NCBI GenBank assembly: GCA_028866895.1 | Contig: JAGWHF010000005.1 | Span: 86,249 to 150,248 of the forward strand | DNA length: 64,000 bases | Source of the DNA: Nitrososphaerota archaeon | GTDB lineage: Archaea > Thermoproteota > Nitrososphaeria > Nitrososphaerales > Nitrosopumilaceae | Direction of reading: 5' to 3' | Shown: positions 45,138 through 53,904 of the stretch, in pieces | How positions within the stretch are numbered: the stretch's first letter is position 1 | How the letters are laid out: the number at the start of each line of letters is the position of its first letter | Notes under the pieces: model-generated | Seen by the model: the letters and a program-made list of their open reading frames with translations, nothing else | The model's database searches: none | Told to the model about the DNA's origin: nothing | Program-made: the position numbers and the translations under genes

Positions 45138-45953
45138 TCAGGATGATATTCTCCTGAGCCAGTCTGAATCTTGAGTCTCTTCCTCTCCGTCTGCACCGAC
45201 AGCAACGGGACGTGAAGCTGGTGTTGGGGGATTATTATTTCCAACGGCCACACCCACTGCCACGGGCGTCTTGGTCTGAGGAGAATCGGTTTCCACCTTA
45301 CCAAGGTAGGAAACGGCGGCTGAATGAACGTCCTGCTTCGGACTTTCTGCACGCTCCACGTTTTCTACTGAAAGATCGTTTATGCGGCGCTGGATATTCA
45401 CTATCTCCGCTTTTTCGTGTTCGATGTGCTCTATTATCTCGACCGTGTGAGTCTTGACCGACTCGTACTTGACATCCGAGATCTCGTTACTTTTGTTCTG
45501 TAACTTGGCATCAAACCTGAGCATCCTTATAGATTTGAGTTGGCTGTCAAGCTCCGCCAGTCTTTGATCCAGTCTCTCCCGGATCTTTCGCTCGGTCTCG
45601 TCCAGCGTCAGCAATTTCATCTTGTACTTCTCATGGATCAGTTCAGCATCCTCCTTCATGTCGTCGTTTTCAGATACGATATCCATCAGCGCGCGAATCC
45701 GGCGCAATGTAAGGCCCTTCTCGCGCAACAATCTCTGGGCATCCAATCTCCACCTAGGAATGAAGATAACATACTGGCCCTGAACTACCAGTTGCTCGAA
45801 GGGAACTTGTTTTAGGCCTTCGGAACCGCAATCGACACCTACGGTTTGTACACTTCCGTCTATGTCGGTTATGGTGCCTATGACCTTCCCAATGTATGTC
45901 CCATACATGTCCTTAACCTGCTTGCCGATGAACTCGACATCTTCTTTGCTCAT
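45138..45953 (-). CDS. cdvA: CdvA-like cell division protein (PRC-barrel plus coiled coil)
   Basis: The 271-residue product has an N-terminal PRC-barrel domain (about 8-75), a central charged coiled coil (about 85-205) and a Pro/Ala/Val-rich linker ending in the short motif DSDWLRRISS. This order is the CdvA plan in Cdv-dividing archaea, in which the C-terminal peptide is expected to recruit CdvB. ATG 45953 is preceded by a TTATATTAAAAAT box about 25 nt upstream. CdvB and CdvC are not in the window. Confidence 0.75.
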   Translation of the reverse strand: MSKEDVEFIGKQVKDMYGTYIGKVIGTITDIDGSVQTVGVDCGSEGLKQVPFEQLVVQGQYVIFIPRWRLDAQRLLREKGLTLRRIRALMDIVSENDDMKEDAELIHEKYKMKLLTLDETERKIRERLDQRLAELDSQLKSIRMLRFDAKLQNKSNEISDVKYESVKTHTVEIIEHIEHEKAEIVNIQRRINDLSVENVERAESPKQDVHSAAVSYLGKVETDSPQTKTPVAVGVAVGNNNPPTPASRPVAVGADGEEETQDSDWLRRISS

Positions 45954-46091
45954 TGGACATACCTGATATTTTTAATATAACCAACGAAGTGTTAACAAGG
46001 TTTCAAATTTTGGTAAGATCATTTTTACAAAGTTTAAACGGCAGCCCCAATTTAGTAATTTTAAAATCACTTGGATCATAATGGTCCAATC
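45954..46091. promoter_or_regulatory. Divergent promoter region upstream of cdvA
   Basis: This 138-bp A/T-rich gap separates cdvA from a small plus-strand gene. The cdvA side has TTATATTAAAAAT; the other side has AATTTTAAAATC about 30 nt before ATG 46092. Both fit TATA elements for leaderless transcripts. Confidence 0.45.
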
Positions 46092-46391
46092 ATGATTACA
46101 AAGGATGAACTAGACCAAGTGCTCCATTTTGTGGCAAAACGCTGGATCGACATGAGTCGCGATCCCAATCACAAAGCCTTCGAAAACACGCCCACCGATT
46201 TCTGGATGAATTCGATGGGAGGATCGGCGGGGGAAGGAAGATGGGTTACCGCCTTGATGTATACCGAGGATCCGTCAGAGGCTGAGTCATTCAAGGAGGT
46301 GCTTTTGCGTTGGCAGGGCAAGCACAACACGCTGAATGCAAAGCCGACAGATCTAATTCAGATTGGAAAAAAACAGGAAAACAAAGAGTAG
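46092..46391 (+). CDS. Small protein of unknown function
   Basis: From ATG 46092 the product is 99 residues, soluble and acidic at both ends. Notable stretches are VAKRWIDMSRDPNHKAFEN and DFWMNSMGGSAGEGRWVTALMYTED. The family is not recognised. The gene lies 11 bp upstream of the ThyX-fold gene and is probably co-transcribed with it. A TATA-like AATTTTAAAATC lies about 30 nt before the start. Confidence 0.55.
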   Translation: MITKDELDQVLHFVAKRWIDMSRDPNHKAFENTPTDFWMNSMGGSAGEGRWVTALMYTEDPSEAESFKEVLLRWQGKHNTLNAKPTDLIQIGKKQENKE

Positions 46392-46402
46392 ATTATTTAT
46401 AA

Positions 46403-48037
46403 TTGAACTACTTTGAAAACGTGTTGTCAGAATTTTCCGAATCTGAAAAAAAAATCCTGTCGCACCATTTTTCCAACAGTGACGAGCCGATCTTTGCAAT
46501 TACCACTCCCCGCCAAGTTGATCGCGGTGCTCTAATGTCAAGATACAGCAGGACCGACAAGAGCATGCGCAGGGTTTTCCTTGACGAATTCATCCAAAAT
46601 GAATCTCGGGGGGAGGAGTTTTACAACAGGGTCTTGCTGGAGTACGGCGATGATTCCGTGGCCGAGTTGGGAGAAGGGCAGATTGCAATAGAAGGCCTCT
46701 CCAACATCGCTGTAAAAAAAATCGAGGACCGCAGGATTGGACTTTCATACCTAGAAAAATCCTCACGCTATGTCTCATGGGACAAAAAAATTAACGGCCA
46801 GTACAAGTTTTTCAGGGAACCGGACATAATGGCGTCAAGGCGTGCCGACGCGTACATCGATTCATGCAACCTAGATTTTGAAGTATATTCCAGAAACCTA
46901 CAGCCCATGATATCCTACATCAAGGAAAGGGAGCCAATCGAAGACCAGAAATTTAGAAATTCGGCAGGAGACGAGGTACCGTTCGCAAAGCTTAGAGAAG
47001 AGGAGGACGTCAAATCTGCAAACAGGATTTATGCTGCCACAATTAAGGCAAAGGCGTTGGATGTTTTGCGCGGCATACTTCCCGCCTCAACCCTTACCAA
47101 CGTTGGAATAACAGGCAACGGCAGGGCCTTCGAGTATCTCCTAACAATTCTCTACGCTTCAAACCTAAAGGAGGAAAAGGAAATTGCCCAGAGAATGCAC
47201 GTCGAACTAGACAAGACAATCAGGTCTTTTGTGAAGAGGTCAGATGACGGCCACGGCAAGATCTTGCAAGCCTACCTTTCTGAGATTAAGAACAAGTCAG
47301 AGTCTTTCGGGAAAAAATTCCTAGTAGACAAGAAATCGAAAGATTTTCTCGTGCAAATGATAGAGGCAGAACAGGAGAAGAAGGCTGAGGCAAAAGTGAT
47401 TTCAGGCCTGTTGTATGAGCGGTCGTCAGGATTGACCTACGGTGAGATTCTAAGACAGGCAAGAAAAATGGGCCCCATGACACGCCAGAAAATTATCAAC
47501 ACGTTTACAGAAATGAGGAAAAACAGGAGGCAGCGGCCTCCAAGGGGTTTTGAGATGACAGAGTACACATTTGACCTCCTGACCAATTTTGGCATGTTCC
47601 GCGATCTCCACAGGCACCGCCTCCTCACGCTTGAGAGGCAGTTGCTAACCACCAGGCACGGATTTTCGGTTCCCTCCGAGATAGTCGCACTTGGAATAAA
47701 GAAGGACTTTGAGGACTGCATGTACAAGGCAAGAGAAGTCTTCGACCTCCTGTCAGATAAGATGCCCGAGCAGGCGCAATACGTAGTAAATTTTGCCTAC
47801 AAATACAACTATTTCATCAAATTGAACCTTAGGGAGGCAACGCACCTAATTGAGCTTAGGACCGTCCCCCAAGGACATCAGGACTACCGCATGGTAGCCC
47901 AGGAAATGTTCCGGCTTATCAAAAAGAAACACCGCAACCTTAGCAGGATAATAAAGTTCGTAGATCTGAAGACCTACGGGCTTGAAAGGCTCCAGTCAGA
48001 AAAGAGGATCGAGGAGAAAAGAAGGCGCCTTGGATAA
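46403..48037 (+). CDS. Tandem ThyX-fold protein (thymidylate synthase-like)
   Basis: The 544-residue product is about twice the length of ThyX. Both halves carry worn ThyX motifs. The N-half has [19 protein letters not shown] and EKSSRYVSW, where ThyX has its R-H-R...S-x-R-Y region. The C-half has [11 protein letters not shown] and [17 protein letters not shown]. The signature R-H-R-x7-S ends in Gln in the C-half, and the Ser is lost. Either it is an active fused ThyX or a paralogue with another role; a separate ThyX or ThyA elsewhere would decide. Start is TTG 46403. Confidence 0.75.
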   Translation: MNYFENVLSEFSESEKKILSHHFSNSDEPIFAITTPRQVDRGALMSRYSRTDKSMRRVFLDEFIQNESRGEEFYNRVLLEYGDDSVAELGEGQIAIEGLSNIAVKKIEDRRIGLSYLEKSSRYVSWDKKINGQYKFFREPDIMASRRADAYIDSCNLDFEVYSRNLQPMISYIKEREPIEDQKFRNSAGDEVPFAKLREEEDVKSANRIYAATIKAKALDVLRGILPASTLTNVGITGNGRAFEYLLTILYASNLKEEKEIAQRMHVELDKTIRSFVKRSDDGHGKILQAYLSEIKNKSESFGKKFLVDKKSKDFLVQMIEAEQEKKAEAKVISGLLYERSSGLTYGEILRQARKMGPMTRQKIINTFTEMRKNRRQRPPRGFEMTEYTFDLLTNFGMFRDLHRHRLLTLERQLLTTRHGFSVPSEIVALGIKKDFEDCMYKAREVFDLLSDKMPEQAQYVVNFAYKYNYFIKLNLREATHLIELRTVPQGHQDYRMVAQEMFRLIKKKHRNLSRIIKFVDLKTYGLERLQSEKRIEEKRRRLG

Positions 48038-48043
48038 CCGTGT

Positions 48044-49069
48044 TTACTTGAACCACTGTTCCAGCGTGTGACTCTTTTTTTCCATGGCTTTTTTCAGCCT
48101 GTTCAGCGACGTTTCAACCCTCTCGATTGAAAAACTCCTCTCCTTTGTAAGATATGAGATAATGCCCGCATAATCAACATCGCCGAACTTCAGCTCGGCT
48201 ACTTGGGCAACCTTTGGATTCAAAAATATTTCACGGATCTGCTTGTAGTCTACACTTTCCAGTTTGTCCCGGATCTGCGGGATTTCCTCTAGGCGTCCGT
48301 GTTGTTTTATTGCCTTGAGGGCGGTTTTCGGCCCGATTCTTTCAAATCCATCCGGGTTGAAGTCCGTCCCAATCAATATCCCGATATCCACCAGCTGTTC
48401 TCGCACAATTCCAAGGTCTGATAACGTCTTGTTAAGATCTATCAGCTCCGGCTCAATCTCTATCGTCGTGTTCCTGTTGGGAAGTTTCCTCTTGCCGGAA
48501 TTGGTAAAATTCCTCACAAGTTTTTTTGCACCGAACAATAGCGAGTCAAAGTCTTGGCTTGCAGAGGCGTGTGCAAGTCCGGTTGTCGTCATATGCGCTG
48601 CAGTTGCCTCTCCCTCAGATGGTGCTTGAATGAAAGGAATGCCAAATAGGCCAAGCAGTCGTTCGGAATCTTGCACCATCTCGTCCTTTAGGATGGATGT
48701 CTGCTGCGCATACTTTTTTGCCTCTTCGTACATTCCCTGGCTTACCGCATTTTCATATTTTATCGTAGCCTCTTTTTTTATTTGCTTCCTCCTCTCAATT
48801 TCAGCTGATTTTAGCGACGGGGGTTTTCCATCAAACACGTAGACAGGTTTGATTCCAAGGGAGAGAAAGTTGATGTTTCTGTAAAAGAGGCCCGAGATAT
48901 GGCTCGTTATCCTGCCGTTGTAATCCGTAAGAGGAAGGCCGTCTGGCCCACGTATTATCGACAGGAATTGGTATATCGCATTGTAGGCGTCAATGGCCAC
49001 AACCTTTGATGAAAAGGCTTCAAGCGTTGTCCTTTCCCTGGTACATAATGCCTTTAGATCAAGACCCAC
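48044..49069 (-). CDS. fen: Flap endonuclease FEN1
   Basis: The 341-residue product has the N-domain [12 protein letters not shown] and an I-domain with [31 protein letters not shown] (metal ligands). The HhH segment is [27 protein letters not shown]. The C-terminal peptide HTLEQWFK is the PCNA-binding PIP box. It removes RNA-DNA flaps in lagging-strand synthesis and repair. The sequence after the initiator Met begins GLDLKALCT. Confidence 0.95.
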   Translation of the reverse strand: MGLDLKALCTRERTTLEAFSSKVVAIDAYNAIYQFLSIIRGPDGLPLTDYNGRITSHISGLFYRNINFLSLGIKPVYVFDGKPPSLKSAEIERRKQIKKEATIKYENAVSQGMYEEAKKYAQQTSILKDEMVQDSERLLGLFGIPFIQAPSEGEATAAHMTTTGLAHASASQDFDSLLFGAKKLVRNFTNSGKRKLPNRNTTIEIEPELIDLNKTLSDLGIVREQLVDIGILIGTDFNPDGFERIGPKTALKAIKQHGRLEEIPQIRDKLESVDYKQIREIFLNPKVAQVAELKFGDVDYAGIISYLTKERSFSIERVETSLNRLKKAMEKKSHTLEQWFK

Positions 49070-49104
49070 GAAACCGATTAAGCAAGTGGTGCATTTTGGT
49101 CTTC

Positions 49105-49287
49105 CTATTTCTTCCGCATAGCAGACTTGGACTCCCAGCCCCTTTCTATAATCTCCTCGTAGATGTTCGAGAGTTTGGGGATTGCCTCACCCTTTTCTGC
49201 GGCAGCCTTTACCTTTTCACGATAATAGCTCTCAATTGCCTTTGCCGTCTTTCCATCAATTGTTATCGAGATTCGTGTCTTTGCCAT
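49105..49287 (-). CDS. Small ribbon-helix-helix-like protein
   Basis: From ATG 49287 the product is 60 residues, beginning [10 protein letters not shown], a strand that matches ribbon-helix-helix DNA-binding proteins, followed by two helices ([21 protein letters not shown], then [13 protein letters not shown]). Upstream codons to 49341 encode a hydrophobic extension that is probably not translated. It is 50 bp downstream of a 56-residue gene on the same strand and 35 bp from fen. It may autoregulate the pair. Confidence 0.6.
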   Translation of the reverse strand: MAKTRISITIDGKTAKAIESYYREKVKAAAEKGEAIPKLSNIYEEIIERGWESKSAMRKK

Positions 49288-49337
49288 TTTTACCGCGTTG
49301 GTGAATACCACTACAATCAATAATAAACTATCGATTA

Positions 49338-49508
49338 TCAATTATTGCTAACAAGGACAAATCCCCCTTCCCTTGACTGCAGGCGCACGGGCATGTCCAC
49401 CGGCTTTCCGAGCGAGGCAAGCAAGTCCCCTATGGTCAAATCCTCACTGAGGGCGTATTTTTTTCCCTCAAACTCCACCATTACCGTCTTTTTGGTTAAA
49501 GCCTCCAT
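49338..49508 (-). CDS. 56-residue protein, possible beta-grasp-like fold
   Basis: ATG 49508 opens a 56-codon frame: two predicted strands (KTVMVEFEGKKYALSED), a helix (TIGDLLASLG) and a final strand pair (VRLQSREGGFVLVSNN). The spacing hints at a small beta-grasp domain such as MoaD/ThiS-like proteins, but the ending is N-N, not the Gly-Gly tail of a sulfur carrier. A GATATAAAG box about 27 nt before the ATG supports expression. The partner RHH gene follows. Confidence 0.5.
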   Translation of the reverse strand: MEALTKKTVMVEFEGKKYALSEDLTIGDLLASLGKPVDMPVRLQSREGGFVLVSNN

Positions 49509-49618
49509 CAAGTTATTATAAATAATCTACTTTATATCCTTTATTATATACTTGATCGCATGATCATTAGATCAGTATTCTGATTGTATTTATTCCCCCA
49601 AAACTCAGGCACATATGC

Positions 49619-49714
49619 GCCAGGTTAGCCAAGCGGTACGGCGACCGCCTCGAGATCTCATACAAGGCAGCGGTTGTGCTTCTGCACTCAGGGGTTCGAA
49701 TCCCTTACCTGGCG
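49619..49714 (+). tRNA. tRNA-Ser (anticodon CGA) with a 14-nt intron
   Basis: The acceptor stem GCCAGGT (49619-49625) pairs with ACCTGGC (49707-49713), followed by discriminator G73, as in serine tRNAs. The D arm is GCC...GGC and the T arm AGGGG-TTCGAAT-CCCTT. The long variable arm GTGC-TTCT-GCAC marks class II tRNA. The anticodon stem ACCGC/GCGGT leaves a 21-nt loop: CT-CGA-G, then 14 extra nt (49655-49668) and A38. The insert sits between 37 and 38, the canonical archaeal intron site. CCA is not encoded. Confidence 0.92.
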
Positions 49715-49928
49715 CCTCGAATTTTTTACTGAAAATATGCAAAATTTCATTCGTAATTTTAGTTGGAAGATGGGGTTTCAACCTGACTTGTTTGACATCT
49801 GGTCATTGTGCCTAGCCGCATGCCAAAACTAGACATACCAGTACAATTGGGCCAAGTGGTAACACGTGTCCCTATTTGTCCATGTCAGCAGTAACAGTTG
49901 TTATGCAAATATGTAGTGGACCGACATT

Positions 49929-50282
49929 TCAACCAGCGGCGCTCGAAGTTTTATGGACTTGATCTGCATTCTTCCTGTTCTTCCCAATCACATCCAATAT
50001 TTTGGTCGTTTCATCCCGGATCATCTCCTCATGAAAGATGTTATAATAAGCCACGAAGGCAATGATCGTTCCAACAATTAGGAATGCAAATGAAATCCAT
50101 ATCCCAAGAATGGCAATAATCATAGCAGCAACAAACATTGTGAAGGAGATCATTGCCGGTATTTGGAATGACATGGACCCTTTCAAATGTCCCAAATAGG
50201 CAGAGAGCGGGCTTTGAAAAGAGGCAAGAGACGTGGAGGCAAATACCAAATTGGAATAATCAGGAGATGTCAGGCTAATCAT
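49929..50282 (-). CDS. Two-helix membrane protein, unknown
   Basis: The 117-residue product has two adjacent hydrophobic segments (about 44-85) and a charged C-terminal tail (HEEMIRDETTKILDVIGKNRKN). No motif is recognised. Its ATG overlaps the stop region of a 57-residue gene upstream, so the two form a small operon. Downstream, 214 bp without a gene separate it from the tRNA-Ser. Confidence 0.55.
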   Translation of the reverse strand: MISLTSPDYSNLVFASTSLASFQSPLSAYLGHLKGSMSFQIPAMISFTMFVAAMIIAILGIWISFAFLIVGTIIAFVAYYNIFHEEMIRDETTKILDVIGKNRKNADQVHKTSSAAG

Positions 50283-50448
50283 TTTTGGACAGGACCTTGC
50301 CTACCTCAAAATCCACCATCTTCCCCAGTTTCGAATCAATCCTTTTGATATCATCAATCTTTTGATCACGTTCATCCTTCCTTTCTCCGGCAACCGCCAT
50401 TGCGATCCTATATGCGGCGGCTCGCTTTGGGGAGAGGAAATAAGGCAT
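50275..50448 (-). CDS. 57-residue charged protein, unknown
   Basis: ATG 50448 opens a 57-codon frame: YFLSPKRAAAYRIAMAVAG, then a charged coiled-coil-like stretch (ERKDERDQKIDDIKRIDSKLGK) and FEVGKVLSKND. Its stop overlaps the start of the next membrane protein gene by eight bases. The coupling supports both genes being real. A CTTAAATAG box about 35 nt upstream could be the promoter. The function is unknown. Confidence 0.5.
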   Translation of the reverse strand: MPYFLSPKRAAAYRIAMAVAGERKDERDQKIDDIKRIDSKLGKMVDFEVGKVLSKND

Positions 50449-50668
50449 GTGTTCAACATATAACCCACGTGCTTTCTATTTAAGAGAAACGCATCTATCC
50501 TCTGTAATTTCTTGCCTGCTAGATTACCCAACGTACCGCTTTCCCGAATCTGCCAATAGGCAAACTATCCCTTCCTAAGATTTTATCAGATTAAAGATAC
50601 GCAAATTTTTTTTAATGGTTTTTCGTAAAAAAACCAATGTACCGCATCATACCTTGGAGCGTTCAATT

Positions 50669-51421
50669 ATGAAGTACAGGACGACGCTCTTGGCAGTAGT
50701 TGGAATCATGACCTTGATTCCCGGTACCATCTATGCCCAAAACGTGACCCTGTCCGGAAACCTGAATGTAAACGACAACCAGATGACAAGCACTTCCAAT
50801 CTCCTCTTGCAGGTGCTGGCTTCCTTGGCAGAATCCATCATACCCCTAATCATAGGTGCCGTGATAGGCCACAAAGCTATCGCCTTCTGGTTAGGAAAAA
50901 AAGAAAGAATTTCCACCAAAAACGATGCCATTGCAAACTATTCCCAAGCAATCAAGTCCCACATATCGCTACTTGACAGCTTTGTCGAGAGGATCTTCAT
51001 GTCGTATTTGGTATTTCAGAAGGATGAAAAGTCTGCCCAGTCCCCCGTCGTCCAATACTCCAATCCTCAAGACAACGTTACAAGTTTCCTCAAATTCCCA
51101 TCCGAGGAGGACCAAATGCCATCAAGGAGGTTCTCAGAGGAGTACAAGCAGTTGTTTTCCTCAATCAGCTGCTTCTCAAGTGCGGGGGACCGCCTCGTTT
51201 TAGATCTCAAGTCGATCCAAAAGGACGACCCCAAAAGCTTTGAGAAGTTGGAAAAAATACAAGGCCTCATCAAGAGATCCGAGGTGCTGGTAGCCAAATT
51301 CATCCAGTCGAAAAGCAGCGACGAGCTGTCAAGTTTCCGCGAGAGATTCATTGCGTTAGGAAGAACCATCAAGGCAGAGACTGACGATTTCGAAAAAGAC
51401 CTCATAGGTGTTAAAACATAG
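50669..51421 (+). CDS. Exported membrane protein with long helical domain, unknown
   Basis: From ATG 50669 the product is 250 residues. A signal peptide (YRTTLLAVVGIMTLIPGTIYAQ) is followed by a short exported segment with sequons (NVTLSGNL) and one membrane helix (SIIPLIIGAVIGHKAIAFW). A cytoplasmic helical domain of about 180 residues completes it. A GGAG about 9 nt before 50669 fits a Shine-Dalgarno site; the frame is open to ATG 50615. Function is unknown, perhaps signalling or scaffold. Confidence 0.6.
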   Translation: MKYRTTLLAVVGIMTLIPGTIYAQNVTLSGNLNVNDNQMTSTSNLLLQVLASLAESIIPLIIGAVIGHKAIAFWLGKKERISTKNDAIANYSQAIKSHISLLDSFVERIFMSYLVFQKDEKSAQSPVVQYSNPQDNVTSFLKFPSEEDQMPSRRFSEEYKQLFSSISCFSSAGDRLVLDLKSIQKDDPKSFEKLEKIQGLIKRSEVLVAKFIQSKSSDELSSFRERFIALGRTIKAETDDFEKDLIGVKT

Positions 51422-51443
51422 ATAGGGAGGACAGTTGAGCCAG

Positions 51444-51752
51444 TCAGTCGCGTTTTGGGCCGACCATCTCGTCACTTTTCACATTTTGATCCCACCTTCC
51501 TTTAATGCCCCTGAAGACAACGTATGAACCCCCGCCCATCAAGCCCACCGCAAAGGCAAGAAGAAGCAATGCTTGGTTCTCCTCATATGAACAGTTTACG
51601 TAAACCTGCTTGCCAGTGGAATAATCATAACAGTCGTCAAATTGCGCCTTTTGGATTGACATTTGAGAATATTGCGAACCTGCCATGCCAGCTACCAAGA
51701 ATCCCACAAAAATGATCACGCATCCCGTCATGATCAACCTGATATCGCTCAC
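51444..51752 (-). CDS. Two-helix membrane protein with exported Cys loop, unknown
   Basis: The 102-residue product has membrane helices at about 6-25 and 62-82 with a loop between them (FDDCYDYSTGKQVYVNCSYEENQ) holding two Cys that may form a disulfide and one N-C-S sequon. The C-terminus is charged. It is convergent with the preceding helical protein and divergent from the coiled-coil gene. Confidence 0.58.
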   Translation of the reverse strand: MSDIRLIMTGCVIIFVGFLVAGMAGSQYSQMSIQKAQFDDCYDYSTGKQVYVNCSYEENQALLLLAFAVGLMGGGSYVVFRGIKGRWDQNVKSDEMVGPKRD

Positions 51753-51807
51753 GGTTCTGTTTTGCCATACATAATATTTAACGTTGTTAGATAAATTATA
51801 GAGTTAT

Positions 51808-53091
51808 ATGGTCTTTGGATTTGGCAGGAAAAAAACAGCGGAAGAACCCCGCCCCAAAATTCCCCAAGAGATGGAAATCACAATCCAAGAGATCCCGTCG
51901 GTGATAAGAGGTGTTGAAGCCCCCAGGGTTTCGGACCTGATAAAGAAGGCAAGGGACCTAAAGGGGGAGATAGAGTTGAACCAAAAGAACATCTACAACA
52001 TAGTCATGCAGTTGGAATCCGACGACCTAAAACTTGACGATGTAGACAAGAACCTAAAGGCCATAGGCGTAAGGGGCAAGGAGGCCGTGGTATCAACAAT
52101 AAAAAAAGAGACCAAATCGACGCTTGTTACAGTGGAAAAGTACGAGGATGTAATAGAACTCAGCGACGAAGTGAACCAGATGCTCAAGAGAATGGGGGAC
52201 GTATTGGGGTTACACACTAGGGTAATGCATGTTTTTGCAAGAAAGTATGCTGACAGGCTGAAAGACGAGATAGCAGACCTTGCAAAAAATAGGAATTCCC
52301 TGCAACATTCCATAACCGAGCAAGAAAGATTCAAGTCCGACTCGATGGAAATTCTCGCTAAAATACAGAAGATCAACTATCTCAAAAAGGAAAACGAGGC
52401 CAAGGTCCACCGAATCAACGAGATAATCAGCGAGCGGGCCCAAGCCACAAACACCATCGCTGCGTTGGAAGGCGAGATATCTGACACAATGTCAAGCCCA
52501 GAATACTCTCACTTCCAAGAGGAAAAAAATAAGATGGTCCTGCTTGATACCGAAAAGTCCCAAATAAAGGGAAAGATAAACTTGCAATTTTCCAAAATCT
52601 CAAGACCTCTCAACAAATACAGCTATGTCTCAGCATTTGACAAATCCATGAAGAAGATAATGGAGGATTTGATGAAGGACCCCTACCAAGTCCTGTCAGA
52701 GGAAAACAAGGGCGCGATAATAGAGATCTTGGAGGCAGTGACAAAGTCCGTCGTTGCGGGAAATGTGTCCGTCAAGGATTCTGACAGGTCTACCGAGGCC
52801 GTAGAAGAAACCATCCAAAAACTTGACGAATTTTTGAAGCTAAAGGCCGATCATCAGGCAAAGGTCATGGAGATCGAGCATCGCCTGAAGTCATTTGACT
52901 CAAAAAAACTAGAGGATGCGAAAAAATCCCTTGAAAAAGCAAGGGTGAACCTTGCCTCCCTCGAGGCGGCGCACAAGAAATTGGAGGGAGAGATGGATGA
53001 AAACAAAAACCAGTTCAATTTGGCCAGGACAGATCTGGAGAGGAGGCTTGAAAGCTTGTTAGACAATCCCTCCGTCAAGGTCCAGTGTTAG
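51808..53091 (+). CDS. Long coiled-coil protein, unknown (SMC/tether-like)
   Basis: The 427-residue product is mostly coiled coil, with heptads from about 45 to 235 and from 330 to 420. A less coiled middle (FSKISRPLNKYSYVSAFDKSMKK) and a helical linker lie between. There is no Walker A or ABC signature, so it is not an SMC ATPase. The N-terminal 30 residues (GFGRKKTAEEPRPKIPQ) are basic then Pro-rich. It starts 55 bp after the divergent membrane gene and is 45 bp before the JAMM protease gene, likely co-transcribed. Confidence 0.65.
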   Translation: MVFGFGRKKTAEEPRPKIPQEMEITIQEIPSVIRGVEAPRVSDLIKKARDLKGEIELNQKNIYNIVMQLESDDLKLDDVDKNLKAIGVRGKEAVVSTIKKETKSTLVTVEKYEDVIELSDEVNQMLKRMGDVLGLHTRVMHVFARKYADRLKDEIADLAKNRNSLQHSITEQERFKSDSMEILAKIQKINYLKKENEAKVHRINEIISERAQATNTIAALEGEISDTMSSPEYSHFQEEKNKMVLLDTEKSQIKGKINLQFSKISRPLNKYSYVSAFDKSMKKIMEDLMKDPYQVLSEENKGAIIEILEAVTKSVVAGNVSVKDSDRSTEAVEETIQKLDEFLKLKADHQAKVMEIEHRLKSFDSKKLEDAKKSLEKARVNLASLEAAHKKLEGEMDENKNQFNLARTDLERRLESLLDNPSVKVQC

Positions 53092-53136
53092 CAGGATATT
53101 TCTAAGATTAATTAGCGCCCCCGTCAGAAAGAGGCC

Positions 53137-53550
53137 ATGGTATTCAAGAAGTCGCAAAAGATGCGCCGCACCGTTACCATAACCAAAGAGACGCGCGACG
53201 GGATTCTCAGCTATTGCAAGATGAGCCACCCAAACGAGGGGATCCTCATCCTGCGCGGCAAGTACAAAAATAGCGAGGTCCTCGTAGACGGCCTTGTCAT
53301 ACCGCCCTTCTTCCACACAGGCCCCACCTTTGCAGGATTCCCGCACAACTTCCTACCCCTAGATCCAAGTTATGTCGGAACCGTCCACTCGCATCCGACC
53401 GGAGTTGCAAGACCCTCCGTCACAGACCTGCACAACTTCTTCGGGTTCGTGTCAATAATTGTCCAGGCCCCCTACGAGGACGACGACTTGTTTGCATATG
53501 ATCGAGACGGAAACCTTCTTGAAATGAACGTGCGCATAGACAAAATCTGA
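53137..53550 (+). CDS. JAMM/MPN domain metalloprotease
   Basis: The 137-residue product is a single MPN+ domain. The zinc site follows the JAMM rule exactly: Glu34 in PNEGILILR, then His84-x-His86-x7-Ser94-x2-Asp97 in GTVHSHPTGVARPSVTDL. Family members in eukaryotes and archaea cut isopeptide bonds of ubiquitin-like modifiers (Rpn11, HvJAMM1). No ubiquitin-like gene is next to it; the neighbours are a coiled-coil protein and a zinc-ribbon membrane protein. The substrate is unknown. Confidence 0.88.
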   Translation: MVFKKSQKMRRTVTITKETRDGILSYCKMSHPNEGILILRGKYKNSEVLVDGLVIPPFFHTGPTFAGFPHNFLPLDPSYVGTVHSHPTGVARPSVTDLHNFFGFVSIIVQAPYEDDDLFAYDRDGNLLEMNVRIDKI

Positions 53551-53586
53551 CAAAAATTTATAAGCTTTTTGCTATAACATGTAGCG

Positions 53587-53895
53587 TTGATAAATTACAA
53601 GACTTATCTCATATTCCTTTTTGGGTCACTTGCCGTAAGCATTGGTTTACAGATGCTCCTGCCATGGCCATTTGGCCTCATAGCCGCACTTGCGATCTTC
53701 ATAGTCTTCCCGCTCTTCCTGAGAAACAGGGCCCTTAAGCGGATGGGCGGTATGGGTACAGATTCCGGCGCCGGAGGAGGCGGCTTTTTCGGCCAAGGTC
53801 AGGGAGTAAGATACATCTGCCTTGCATGCAACAACAGATTCAAGGGCGGCATCTGCCCAAGGTGCGGCTCGAAGATGAAAAGGGCGGATTTCTAG
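53587..53895 (+). CDS. Membrane zinc-ribbon protein
   Basis: The 102-residue product has two hydrophobic segments at the N-terminus (about 6-45). A Gly-rich linker (GTDSGAGGGGFFGQGQG) follows, then a C-terminal zinc ribbon with C-L-A-C and C-P-R-C (CLACNNRFKGGICPRCG). The ribbon would face the cytoplasm. It lies 36 bp after the JAMM gene on the same strand and may anchor it at the membrane. Start TTG 53587. Confidence 0.65.
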   Translation: MINYKTYLIFLFGSLAVSIGLQMLLPWPFGLIAALAIFIVFPLFLRNRALKRMGGMGTDSGAGGGGFFGQGQGVRYICLACNNRFKGGICPRCGSKMKRADF

Positions 53896-53904
53896 GCATA
53901 CGAG

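Noticed and set aside
49848-49920. tRNA-like segment (GGGCCAAGTGGTAACA)
   Set aside because: It resembles a D arm, but no acceptor pairing or T arm follows, so it is not called as a tRNA.
50301-50531. Minus-strand 76-codon frame
   Set aside because: It overlaps the 57-residue gene in another frame, which is coupled to the next gene and has a more natural composition.
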